From contig JAFGIY010000130.1 in NCBI GenBank assembly GCA_016929335.1, forward strand, positions 1 through 64,000: a stretch of 64,000 nucleotides of DNA, given 5' to 3'. The DNA comes from Acidobacteriota bacterium. Lineage in GTDB: Bacteria; Acidobacteriota; UBA6911. The translations under genes and the position numbers were made by a program. Of the stretch, positions 54,263 to 63,700 are shown in pieces. Under the pieces are notes generated by a model, which was given only the letters and a program-made list of their open reading frames with translations, searched no databases and had not been told where the DNA came from. The stretch's first letter is position 1. Every line of letters begins with the position of its first letter.

Positions 54263-54799
54263 TTACAGAAACGCCAGCCTGCAGACAATAATGGCCGCGA
54301 TCAGGCTCACTATATCTGCAATGAGTCCGGAGAGGACCGCATGGCGCGCTTTCTTGATACCTACGGCACCAAAATAGATTGCCAGAACATAAAATGTAGT
54401 TTCCGTGCTGCCGTAAGCCGAAGCGGCAAGCCTTCCAATAAAGGAATCCGGGCCATGCACGTTGACCAGTTCCGTGACAATGCCCAGCGAACCGCTCCCC
54501 GATAAAGGACGCATGATGGCAAGCGGAAGGATCTCAACCGGGAATCCTATTTTGCCCAGCAGAGGATCCAGCCATTTGGCAAGCATATCGATGCCCCCGG
54601 CGCCCCGCAGCATTCCAACCGCAACAAGAATTGCGACAAGATAAGGGATGATGCGGATAGCCATCTGAAAACCGCCCTTAGCCCCGTCCACGAAACTTTC
54701 GTATACCTTGACGCCTTTAAATACTCCGTAGACTGGAATCGCCACAAGGAACAGCGGGATGACCCAGATCGATACCGTGCCTATTATATTCGGAATCAT
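54263..54799 (-). CDS. spmB: SpmB-like Gate-domain membrane protein
   Basis: The 178-residue product has four to five membrane spans and the Gate-domain motifs of spore maturation protein B: AKGGFQMAIRIIPYLVAILV, EILPLAIMRPLSGSGSLGIV and ASAYGSTETTFYVLAIYFGA. Non-spore-formers also carry spmAB; function there is unknown. It shares four bases with spmA upstream and forms a pair with it. Confidence 0.85.
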   Translation of the reverse strand: MIPNIIGTVSIWVIPLFLVAIPVYGVFKGVKVYESFVDGAKGGFQMAIRIIPYLVAILVAVGMLRGAGGIDMLAKWLDPLLGKIGFPVEILPLAIMRPLSGSGSLGIVTELVNVHGPDSFIGRLAASAYGSTETTFYVLAIYFGAVGIKKARHAVLSGLIADIVSLIAAIIVCRLAFL

Positions 54800-55410
54800 G
54801 ATGACTCCCCCTTCCGGTAACGCGCGATCGAGAAAACAGGAAGCTTTTCCAGCAGCTTAACGGCAGTTATTCCCGCAATAAGAGCTGTACAGGTCGCGGC
54901 TATTGTAGTCCCGATTATGGCCGTCGGATCCTTTGAACCGGCTGAAGCCATGATTCCGATCATGGTAGCCGGGACCAGCTGCAATCCGGCAGTATTGATT
55001 GTGAGAAATGTGCACATGGCATTGGTCGCCGTTCCCGGCTGAGCATTCAGTTTTTCGAGATCCTCCATGGCCTTTAATCCGAAAGGCGTTGCCGCATTGC
55101 TCAATCCCAGCATGTTGGCCGCAATGTTCATGGTCATGCTCGCCATAGCTGGATGTCCCTTGGGAACATCAGGAAACAGTTTTTTCAGAAAGGGGGCGAT
55201 AGCTTTTGCCGCCAAGGTCATCAGGCCGGAATCCTCAGCAATCTTCATGATGCCAAGCCAAAGGGCCATAACACCCACCAGACCTATGGCAATCGTCACC
55301 GAATTACCGGCCGCATCAATCGCCGATTTTGTGACGTTTTCAATTTTGCCGTTGATTCCGCCCAAGACAATGGCAAGAATGACTATCGTAAGCCAAATAT
55401 AGTTCATCAT
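54796..55410 (-). CDS. spmA: SpmA-like Gate-domain membrane protein
   Basis: The 204-residue product has the SpmA pattern: IWLTIVILAIVLGGINGKIE, IAIGLVGVMALWLGIMKIAE, NIAANMLGLSNAATPFGLKA, then INTAGLQLVPATMIGIM. The start is the first of two ATG codons, with GGAG eight bases upstream. Partner of SpmB. The Gate fold is shared with the NikR-linked permease at 47562. Confidence 0.87.
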   Translation of the reverse strand: MMNYIWLTIVILAIVLGGINGKIENVTKSAIDAAGNSVTIAIGLVGVMALWLGIMKIAEDSGLMTLAAKAIAPFLKKLFPDVPKGHPAMASMTMNIAANMLGLSNAATPFGLKAMEDLEKLNAQPGTATNAMCTFLTINTAGLQLVPATMIGIMASAGSKDPTAIIGTTIAATCTALIAGITAVKLLEKLPVFSIARYRKGESS

Positions 55411-55479
55411 ATTATGATCTCCACGGGTCTATGGTCTCCATAACTCCTGGATTCTTGGGATCGTATCTTATCACCGGAT

Positions 55480-56418
55480 ATGAAAAATCAGACTATTCAA
55501 CCACCCGCTATAAAAAAAGGGGACACGATTGCCGTTATTGCTCCCGCCAGTCCGATTGATGGACGCGAGGGACTGGAACGAGGTATCTCCGTACTGGAAG
55601 CAATGGGATTCCACGTTCGGTTTGACGAGCGCATATTCGAGTCTTTTCGATATCTCGCCGGAGAAGACTCCGCAAGAGCAGAAGAGCTCATGAGCACATT
55701 TGAAGATCCCTCAATACAGGCAATTATTGCACTTCGAGGCGGGTACGGATGCTCGCGGCTGATCCCACTGATTGCAGAGAAGCGTCTGCGCCGTCACTCC
55801 AAAATTTTTATGGGCTTCAGCGATTTGACAACGCTTTTCCTTTATTTCAAAAGGCGTTTCGGCTGGATTACCATTCATGGCCCCATGGCAGTTTCTCCCT
55901 CATTAGGGGATCTTTCTCCGAATCAGGCGGAACATTTATTTTCGCTGTTGACGGATCCCGGGTATTGCCCGGAGCTACATTTCACGCAATGTGAATCCTG
56001 GATACCGGGCGTAGCAGAAGGAGAACTGGTGGGCGGATGCCTTTCCATCATCGCTGCAAGTATCGGGACTCCCTATGAAATCAAGGCGGACGGAAGAATT
56101 CTATTTCTTGAAGATCAAGGAGAACCGCCGTACAGACTTGATCGGATGCTGACGCATCTTCATCTCGCCGGGAAGCTTCAGTCGCTTGCGGGTGTATTAT
56201 TGGGAAGCTTTCTTGACTGCGAATCTGCTCAAGGCAACTATCACTCAAGCGATGTGCTTCGTGATATCCTCGCGAAGCTTCATGTCCCAATCATGGCCAA
56301 TTTCCCGGCAGGACATGGAATTGAAAACTGGGCCATTCCACTAGGTGTCAGAGTACGAATGGATTCCAATGCCGGCACTATTACATTGCTTGAACCGGCA
56401 GTGCGCATGCGCGACTGA
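55480..56418 (+). CDS. ldcA: LD-carboxypeptidase (peptidase family S66)
   Basis: Removes the terminal D-Ala from murein tetrapeptides in peptidoglycan recycling. The 312-residue product has the Ser nucleophile Ser114 in FMGFSDLT, the catalytic Glu211 in LEDQGEPPYRLDRML, and His279 in AGHGIENWAIPLG; ALRGGYGCSRL is also conserved. No signal peptide, so it is cytoplasmic. Divergent from spmA. Neighbouring cell-wall genes are not evident. Confidence 0.9.
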   Translation: MKNQTIQPPAIKKGDTIAVIAPASPIDGREGLERGISVLEAMGFHVRFDERIFESFRYLAGEDSARAEELMSTFEDPSIQAIIALRGGYGCSRLIPLIAEKRLRRHSKIFMGFSDLTTLFLYFKRRFGWITIHGPMAVSPSLGDLSPNQAEHLFSLLTDPGYCPELHFTQCESWIPGVAEGELVGGCLSIIAASIGTPYEIKADGRILFLEDQGEPPYRLDRMLTHLHLAGKLQSLAGVLLGSFLDCESAQGNYHSSDVLRDILAKLHVPIMANFPAGHGIENWAIPLGVRVRMDSNAGTITLLEPAVRMRD

Positions 56419-56665
56419 ATCTCCTGTAACCCGTGATTCGTATTTGTTTGAAAGCAAGATTGTTACAGATAACAACCCGCCGATGTTCCTCAAGTTATGC
56501 GTCCCCGATCCGGCACTCCCGGCCCCGAGCTAAACAGTCAAAAATAAAATGAACAAGATGCTTTACAGCAGCTAAGGGAGTCTGATACATTTCGTCCTTG
56601 GGCGCCTCCCCTAAACAAATATCAGAGTCGTTGGTCCTCTAATTGGCGACAAGCGAGAGCGGCGT

Positions 56666-57361
56666 ATGAACCTAAATGGTTCCATCAAAGATCTACAAAA
56701 CACAATAGTTCAGCTATATCTCAATCTAGAACAGCGATTTAGCGAGAACCATCTCATTCGCGAACTATGGGGCGCAATGGCTCACGACGTATCTCAGCAG
56801 ATACTCAGCCTAAATGCTCTGCCACAGTCCTTCTGGAATCAGCTCAAGAAAGAGAAAAATGGACTGTTAATCGAAACGGCCCAAAGCATAAGACGCCAAA
56901 TGATTGATATTAAAGAGGATCAGCCTTTGGTGAGTTGCTTCGAGCATGCGCTTCGCCTTGAGGAGCCGACTATCCTGAAGGTATATGCCCCCCTAATCCG
57001 CAGACTTCGGGAAAACCTGACGGCGCCGGCTCTGGATTTCTACATAGTCGTCAAAGCGCATCTCGCCCGGATATCGAGGGAAACAAAAGCTTTTTCAGGC
57101 GATCCCGTGCTTATAGAGCGATCCGATTCGCTGCTTCAAGCATTTGAAAAGGAAGTTCAGGAACCTCACATTGAAGTGCAGATACATGCCGGGAAGAAGC
57201 CACAGGTTCGCCATATGGGCCCGGGCAAAGTAACTGTGAAGAAGGTCCAAAAAGCCGTGCCAAAAGCACGCCCTCTTGCTAAACGCGCAAAAATCCTCCA
57301 TAGCAGGACTAAACCTCTGGTTAAAAAAGTCAGCATCCAGCGCCGCCGCGCACGCCGATAA
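56666..57361 (+). CDS. Helical protein with a strongly basic C-terminal tail
   Basis: I do not recognise the family. Residues 1-180 are predicted helical, with a ferritin-like flavour (LIRELWGAMAHDVSQQILSL ... VVKAHLARISRETKAFSG), but the metal ligands of ferritins are not complete. The last ~50 residues are Lys/Arg/Pro/Ala-rich (KKVQKAVPKARPLAKRAKIL to SIQRRRARR), like histone H1-type bacterial DNA- or RNA-binding tails. The ribosome binding site is weak (GCGAGAG). The next gene is the ClpX-like ATPase, 170 bases away; a link is possible but unproven. 56419-56665 upstream shows nothing recognisable. Confidence 0.55.
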   Translation: MNLNGSIKDLQNTIVQLYLNLEQRFSENHLIRELWGAMAHDVSQQILSLNALPQSFWNQLKKEKNGLLIETAQSIRRQMIDIKEDQPLVSCFEHALRLEEPTILKVYAPLIRRLRENLTAPALDFYIVVKAHLARISRETKAFSGDPVLIERSDSLLQAFEKEVQEPHIEVQIHAGKKPQVRHMGPGKVTVKKVQKAVPKARPLAKRAKILHSRTKPLVKKVSIQRRRARR

Positions 57362-57533
57362 GATAAATCAGCCATAAATTGTGCTGACAATTTGCCCGCA
57401 TATTCGTTCGGGCATTCGCGTGATTCCTGGCCTGCTTTTTGTGCCCGCGGTTGATTTTTCGGGTTTCCGAACCCATACTCTATTTTAGATCGAAAAGCGA
57501 CTTCAAAAATGCTGCGATCCGAGGAGGTTGGTT

Positions 57534-59099
57534 TTGCCGATAAATTCTGGTACCAAATGGCCTAATCCCGACGAGTTGCGCAAGGATATGGAAGAGTTCT
57601 TTTCAAAAAAGTACGGAGACAAGGTCAAACTTGGCGTTTTAGGAGCCGAGCCGGACCAGGCGCTTACAGCCGACGAAGGCACTGAGACGAAGAACGCTCC
57701 TCTGGACCTGCAATTTGATTACCTTCCCCGGGATATAAAAAAATATCTGGATCGCTTCGTTGTAAAACAGGATGCCGCCAAGAAGGTTTTGGCTACCACA
57801 ATCTGCGACCATTACAATCACATCAAACGCTGCTCCGTGAAAGGTCCCTGCAAAGAGTATTCCAAGCAGAACATAATCATGCTCGGGCCGACCGGAGTGG
57901 GAAAAACTTACCTGGTCCGAACAATCGCGGATCTGATTGGAGTTCCTTTCGTCAAAGCGGACGCTACCAAGTTTTCAGAAACCGGGTACGTCGGCGGAGA
58001 TGTGGAAGACCTGGTGCGGGAGCTTGTTCATAAGGCGGACGGGAATATCCAGTTGGCGGAATACGGCATTATCTATCTCGATGAGATCGACAAGATCGCC
58101 ACGCCAACAAATATACTGGGTCGCGATGTAAGCGGCGGCGGCGTTCAACGCGGTCTGCTTAAGCTGATGGAAGAAACGGAAGTAAGCCTTCGTACGCCGT
58201 TCGACTTGACCTCACAGCTGCAGGCGGCAATGGAATTCCAGTCCAAAGGCAAGGTTGCCCGCTCGGTGATTAATACGCGCCATATATTGTTTATTGTCAG
58301 CGGCGCGTTCAACGGTCTCGCCGATATCATTCGCCGCCGTCTCGGCGCAAAAACCATCGGTTTCAGTTCCACCGGCAGATCGGCGCCTCGAGATGAAGAT
58401 TACTTCCAGTATGCGAAAAGCAACGACTTCATTGAATACGGATTCGAATCGGAATTCGTGGGCCGGTTGCCTGTTGTTGTCAGCTGTCATGAACTGGGCG
58501 TCGACGATCTCTTCCAGATTCTAAAAAATTCAGAGGGATCCATTATCCGTCAGTATGTCAACGCCTTTGAAGCCTATGGCATAGACTTGGCTCTAACGGA
58601 CGCAGGGCTCTACCGCATTGCACAAAAGGCCTATGAAGATCACACCGGCGCGCGAAGCCTTGTCGGTGTCTGCGAGCGCACATTTCGCGAGTATAAGTAC
58701 AGCCTGCCCCACTCTCCCGTCAAATGCCTGGAACTGACCGAAAGACTTGTGAATCAACCGGATGAAGTGCTCGAAGAAATCTTGCGGGACGCAAAAGCCG
58801 CTCGGCTGGAGGAAATGACCCTCGAATTCCATTCAATAGCCGAAGAATGGTCGAAGAAGAACGGCATTCAGATTCATCTTCGGCCGGAAGCCGCTCGCAT
58901 GTTGAGCCGGAAAGCCCTTGAAAGAGGAGACAAACTCGAAGACATATTTTCCGAGATTTTTAAAGATTACGAACACGGCTTGAACTTGATCCGCAGAATG
59001 GGAAGCGCTCAACAATTCGAAATAACCGAGGATGTGGTCCGCGATCCCCGGGCAGCCCTGGATCAGTGGATTCGTTCCTATTATGTTAGTCGGCAGTGA
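57534..59099 (+). CDS. ClpX-like AAA+ unfoldase without zinc-binding domain
   Basis: TTG 57534 lies six bases after GAGGAGG (57521-57527), which decides this start over TTG 57528. The 521-residue product has a novel ~85-residue N-terminus in place of the ClpX C4 zinc domain. The AAA+ core has Walker A LGPTGVGKT, pore loop GYVG in ETGYVGGDVEDLVRELV, Walker B IIYLDEIDKI and sensor SGAFNGLADIIRRR. The ClpP-docking IGF tripeptide is kept (AKTIGFSST). The stretch where ClpX has its RKH substrate loop is different (DLTSQLQAAMEFQSKGKVAR). A C-terminal helical extension (LEFHSIAEEWSKKNGI and on) goes beyond ClpX length. The last residues VSRQ come from the CGGCAGT repeat. Confidence 0.85.
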   Translation: MPINSGTKWPNPDELRKDMEEFFSKKYGDKVKLGVLGAEPDQALTADEGTETKNAPLDLQFDYLPRDIKKYLDRFVVKQDAAKKVLATTICDHYNHIKRCSVKGPCKEYSKQNIIMLGPTGVGKTYLVRTIADLIGVPFVKADATKFSETGYVGGDVEDLVRELVHKADGNIQLAEYGIIYLDEIDKIATPTNILGRDVSGGGVQRGLLKLMEETEVSLRTPFDLTSQLQAAMEFQSKGKVARSVINTRHILFIVSGAFNGLADIIRRRLGAKTIGFSSTGRSAPRDEDYFQYAKSNDFIEYGFESEFVGRLPVVVSCHELGVDDLFQILKNSEGSIIRQYVNAFEAYGIDLALTDAGLYRIAQKAYEDHTGARSLVGVCERTFREYKYSLPHSPVKCLELTERLVNQPDEVLEEILRDAKAARLEEMTLEFHSIAEEWSKKNGIQIHLRPEAARMLSRKALERGDKLEDIFSEIFKDYEHGLNLIRRMGSAQQFEITEDVVRDPRAALDQWIRSYYVSRQ

Positions 59100-59272
59100 G
59101 CAGTGGGCAGTCGGCAGTCAGCGGTCGGCAGTCAGCGGTCGGCAGTGGATAGCTAAAATGGGAGAAATGAGGCTGCGTCTAAGCTTGTTTCCCTGCCGAC
59201 TGCCGACCAACCGCTGATCACTGCCGACTGCCGACTACTCACTGCCCACTGCCGACTGCCGACTGCCGACTG
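59089..59272. repeat. CGGCAGT heptamer arms between convergent genes
   Basis: Left arm 59089-59148: GTCGGCAGT, GTCAGCGGT and related words. Right arm 59192-59272: tandem CCGACTG, the reverse complement. Spacer about 45 bases. The ClpX-like gene ends in the left arm and the radical SAM gene ends in the right arm, so both C-termini are repeat-coded. Confidence 0.92.
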
Positions 59273-60171
59273 CTTTTTCTCCCCTGATAGGTGTCCCGCT
59301 CCTCAAACCTCCGCTCAATGCAGGCACGGATCTCCGCTTTGCTCTTTCCCCATATGGGCTCGATCAATTGCTCCCTCGGCGCAGTCCCAAACAGCCGCTC
59401 TATATAAATGGCCGGATCCAGCCGCTCGAGAAAATCCACAACAAGCTCCGCGTATTCCTGCAATCCCGGCAGCGGGAATGGATTTGAGAGATACTCACGT
59501 TCCATTGCCGTGTTTCGCACTATATGAAGATGGTGCAGCTTTAAGACATTTAATCCCTGGCCCGACAGGACATCCGCACTACGGAGCATTTCTTCGCGAG
59601 TTTCCCAGGGAAATCCCAGAATCAGATGCGTGCATAGCCATATTCCCCGGTCGCGCGTGCGCCGCATCGCATCAAGCCAGCATTTGAAATCGTGACCGCG
59701 ATTGATTCGTGAAAGGGTGGAGTCGTATATGGACTGAAGTCCATACTCCAGTGTCACGAAATGTGTCCGGGCGAGTTTTTCGAGCCATGCAATCTTCTCT
59801 TCATCAACACAGTCGGGCCGGGTTCCCAGGGAAATGCCAACCACATCCGGGTGGCCAACGGCTGCTTCATACATTGGTATCAACTTATCCAGAGGAGCAT
59901 GTGTATTTGTAAACGGCTGAAAATAAACGATAAATTTGTCGGCTCTACTGTGCTTTCGCAGAAACTCGATCCCCGTACTAACTTGCTCCGAAACCGGTTT
60001 CAACCGGTTGGCGCTTCTGGCACGGAATGAGTCATTATTGCAGTAGGTGCACCCTCCCACGCCGACCGTTCCGTCCCGATTGGGGCAGCTGAATCCCGCA
60101 TCCACGCTGACCTTGTAAACTCTGCAGCCGAACTTTTCCTTCAGGAATCGGCTATAGGGATTGTAGCGCAT
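59239..60171 (-). CDS. Radical SAM protein, TIGR01212/YhcC family
   Basis: ATG 60171 (MRYNPYSRFLKEKFGCRVYK) fits the family start; longer starts at 60213 or 60252 would translate a GAGATTC repeat. The 310-residue product has the radical SAM cluster motif CPNRDGTVGVGGCTYC, then YFQPFTNTHAPLDKL, VGISLGTRPDCV, LEYGLQSIYDSTLSRINRGH, and GLNVLKLHHLHIVRNT, all typical of YhcC-like enzymes. The substrate is not known. The C-terminal SSRQSAVGSGQ is encoded by the CGGCAGT repeat, so both ends of the gene border repeats. No clear ribosome binding site. Confidence 0.88.
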   Translation of the reverse strand: MRYNPYSRFLKEKFGCRVYKVSVDAGFSCPNRDGTVGVGGCTYCNNDSFRARSANRLKPVSEQVSTGIEFLRKHSRADKFIVYFQPFTNTHAPLDKLIPMYEAAVGHPDVVGISLGTRPDCVDEEKIAWLEKLARTHFVTLEYGLQSIYDSTLSRINRGHDFKCWLDAMRRTRDRGIWLCTHLILGFPWETREEMLRSADVLSGQGLNVLKLHHLHIVRNTAMEREYLSNPFPLPGLQEYAELVVDFLERLDPAIYIERLFGTAPREQLIEPIWGKSKAEIRACIERRFEERDTYQGRKSSRQSAVGSGQ

Positions 60172-60200
60172 TCGAGATTCGAGATTCGGGATTCGGGATT
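60170..60200. repeat. GAGATTC word repeat, single arm
   Basis: ATTCGAGATTCGAGATTCGG and further, overlapping the ATG of the radical SAM gene. A lone AATCGAGATTCGG lies at 60303-60315. Confidence 0.75.
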
Positions 60201-60325
60201 GACTGTCGGACATGAGTAACAAAATACAGCAATTCCAGCCGCAAATGGACACGAATTCTCAAATATGCATACTGGCGCTGTTGCGATTCGCGGCATGCGA
60301 AAAATCGAGATTCGGGTGGATACCG

Positions 60326-60356
60326 AGTGGCGGCCTCCGGTTCGGAGGCCGCCACT
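60326..60356. repeat. GC-rich perfect hairpin
   Basis: AGTGGCGGCCTCCG and CGGAGGCCGCCACT with a 3-base loop, 118 bases downstream of the zinc-ribbon gene (minus strand) and upstream of the radical SAM gene. No T tract. It may end or stabilise the zinc-ribbon transcript. Confidence 0.75.
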
Positions 60357-60474
60357 GGATTGCTGGTTTGAATTAGTGCTGAATGGGGAGAATCAAAGAA
60401 GTTTCAAAATGCAATTGACGTACTCGGAAAACCCTTAATTCGTCATTCGTAATTCGTTACTCCCTCTTGATCGG

Positions 60475-60654
60475 TCAGATCTTGATGCGATGATCGTCTT
60501 TAGGACAGATCCAATACATTCCGCCCGGCATTTCCCGATACTTCATGACCTTTGTAGCCACCATCGAGGTGCCGCACTGCGGACATATATGTGCGTGGGT
60601 TTCACCCTTATCGCCAAGGCTCGCCCGCGCCGTTTTGGATAATTTTTCTGCCAT
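60475..60654 (-). CDS. Small zinc-ribbon protein (59 residues)
   Basis: ATG 60654 has AAGGAGGG eight bases upstream; the longer frame to 60726 runs over this site. The product is MAEKLSKTAR and on, with a CPQCG knuckle (Cys24, Cys27) and a second CPKDDH (Cys50, His55) that could complete a Cys3His zinc ribbon. Cytoplasmic, basic. Function unknown; zinc ribbons of this size often bind nucleic acid or ribosomes. Monocistronic, with a hairpin downstream. Confidence 0.7.
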   Translation of the reverse strand: MAEKLSKTARASLGDKGETHAHICPQCGTSMVATKVMKYREMPGGMYWICPKDDHRIKI

Positions 60655-60772
60655 TAAGAAAATCCCTCCTTTTACAATAAGTGCAAGAGATACAAAAATC
60701 GTGCAATATATCGATCCACACCCCATCAGTCAATAGTAATTTTTGTATATTTATCGCGCGCGCTTTCGGATA

Positions 60773-63700
60773 TCAGATGATCCGGATGGCTTTGCCGGTG
60801 CGCGCAAGCAGAAGGTAGGCCGCTTCGACTTGTATCGAAAGGGACGTCAAAGCATTGACATATTCCCGTATTTGATCTCCGTACTTGTTTCGAAAGAATT
60901 TCTCAACATCTTCTTCAATGCTCGCCGCCCGGTCGGTTTTGTAATCCACGAGCACCCACCCGGAGTCTCCCTCAAAAATTAGGTCGATTTTCCCTTCCTC
61001 AACTGATTTATCGTCCAGCGGCCGCACAAAAGGCAATTCACGTAATACCCTTTTTTGCGAACGGGCAGCTTCGCGGGCCTCGTTCAGCAGATCTGAACCC
61101 AAGCTTGTGCGCATCATGCTTTCCAGCATTCCTATGCCGGCCGGATCCAGCCTGTGCTTTGTCGCGACATTTTGGACCAACCGGCTTATGCCCACGGATT
61201 TCAAGAAATCCACCCGTTCCATCGCTTCGTGAAATGCGACTCCCAGTCGAACAGATCTGCTTCCCGCAATTTCGGGGGCACGATCTTCTGCAGGACGGTG
61301 CTCCGAATCAGGCGCATCCGGAATCTGCCCAGCCGCTTTCAAGCTTTCCGAAGAAGGGGTTTTTTCGATTAAAGCGTGCAGCTCTTCGCATTCGCGGATC
61401 GCAACAGCCTGCCAGTCGATGCCGGTTTTGATATCCCTGGATTGGGGAACCTTTAGCGACCTATCCAGTTCGGCCGCATCAATCAATCGAGCCGGACCGT
61501 CTTTGCCAAGATAGCAATCCGCTATAAATGAACCCAAGGGATCCAGCCGCGTCCCATCCGTAGCCGGCACCCATTCCCCGGGATTGCCCGATTCTTTCAT
61601 GCCTGCCGTATGTGTGCTCAGGATCAGATGATCTCTGGCTCGAGTCAGCCCAACATAAAGGAGCCTGACAAGCTCCGCGCTTTCCCGTTTCTTCTCCTCC
61701 TCCGCCAGTTCCTGCCAGAGCGGCGTGCGCAGTCCCGAATCTTTGGAACCGATGCCGAGCGCAAAAAGTCTCCTGTTTCGAGGATCGGCCAGAATGCTTT
61801 TGCCTCGGACCTGCCTCCGTAATCCGAGTGCGGCAACGATGACAATTGGGAAATCGAGCCCCTTCGCTTTATGAATCGACATGATCCGAACCGCGTCGCT
61901 GCGATCCTCCATCAGTCGGCTTTCGCTCTCGGCCAGTCCTTCTTCATCCATTGTGCCCAACAGATCCACGACCTGAGAAAAAGCAGCGTCGCCCTGGAGT
62001 GCGCGAAGAGTGCGCCCCAGCTTGTTCAGATTAGCCAGCGATTGAAATCCGCCTGCTGCAAGAACCTCCCTCGCACCGGTCTTCTGCAAAAGAACTTCGA
62101 AGCTTTCTGAAGCCCTCCTTTCGTGCCGGTGAAGATGAAGATTGCGCAGGATTTCAAAGGGGAAGTGGAGGGGCGAATCGTCCGGCACCTGTTCGCGATA
62201 ATCCAGCGGAAGCCCTTCAATATGAGCTCGCAGCAGATCTTCATCCGAAAGCCCGAAAAAAACCGACCGGAGCGAGCCATATAGCGCAACGCTGTCGTTC
62301 GGATTGGCAACGGCCCGCAGAACCGTAATAGCGGAAGATACCTCGCTGCGGGCGTAATAGAACTTGCCTCCTTCCAAAACATACGGGATCCCCATTTCAC
62401 GGAACTCGTCTTCCAGAACATCGACGCGCGTCAGTACCGGGAGCAAAACGGCAATATCTCCGTATTGAGGCACGCGCCATCCGCTCTCCTCCTTGTGTAT
62501 GGAGTCAGCGATTTTCCAGGAGTCGGATCCGTGAATCGCGCAGATGAGTCCGGCTATCTTTTTCGACTCAAGCTTGACAAATTCCTTCGTGTTCCGTTTT
62601 GCTCGGCTCTCGTCTGCCTTATCTCCAAGCAGATGAACGGAGGGGGCGTGCAGCTCTTCCGTACGATATCCCTGTCCTCCAAAGGGCAGGTAATCGCCTT
62701 GGTAGCGTCTTTCATCCGGCCCGGCCTTCATCACCGGTGCGAATGCGTTGTCCACGAAACTCAGGATAGAAGGGACGGAACGGAAGTTTGTCGTCAATTC
62801 CAACAGGCCCAATCCCAGAGACTCTCTGTGTTCCCGGTTCACTACTTCGAGGTAGGTTTCAATATCCGCATTACGGAATCGATAGATGGATTGTTTGGGG
62901 TCTCCGACGATGAACAGCCGTCCCGGCTCAGGGCGGAGTCCGGCCAAATCCTGTCCCTCCATATCCGCCGACGTCAGGAGAAGAACGATATCCCACTGAA
63001 TGGGATCCGTATCCTGGAATTCGTCAACCAGCAGTGTCCTGTATTGAAGCTGAAATTCGCGCCTAACCGTCTTGTTCTTAAGCAGCATCTCGCGCGCCAG
63101 CCAGAGCTGATCATCGAAATCAATGCGTCCGCATGCCTGCTTTCGTTTCTCCCACTCGCCCACTATAAAGTCTGTGCGGATCCAGCAAACGACTTCATAG
63201 AGAAGCTGCTGTTTAGGCAGGTTTTCGCAGGCGGCACGGAATTCTACAATCTCCCTGAGATACTCCTGAACCGCCGCCACTGTGCTTTTGCCGTCTTTCC
63301 AATTCGCTGCTGCTCCGGCCTTCCCCGGCCTGGACAGGGCGGCGATTGTATCTTCCGGATTTTCAAGCCAGTGCAACGCACTCAGCAAATAGGCAGCCAG
63401 CTTATCTTCGGGATCTTTCAGCTTCTCCAGATAGCTTTTCCCCAGTTCCAGAAGACCGTGAACTTTTTCCTGATACTCCTCTTTTGCCGGAGGAGGATCA
63501 CAGTCCAGGCTGCGGATTTTTATCCAGCTGTGACGCAGCGTCCGGGCCAGCTCTTCCAGGGTATCCAGGCGGAATCCGTTTCGCAGCGCTTTCTCCAGAA
63601 CGGGATGGCGATCCACAAGAGCACGGCTGATCCAGGGTTCCCATATCTCCCTAAAAAATAACTCGCTTTGAATGGCATCCAGCGCCGTGAACCGCGGATC

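Noticed and set aside
62465-63661. 398-codon plus-strand frame
   Set aside because: Antisense to the helicase-nuclease gene, which carries all expected motifs on the minus strand.
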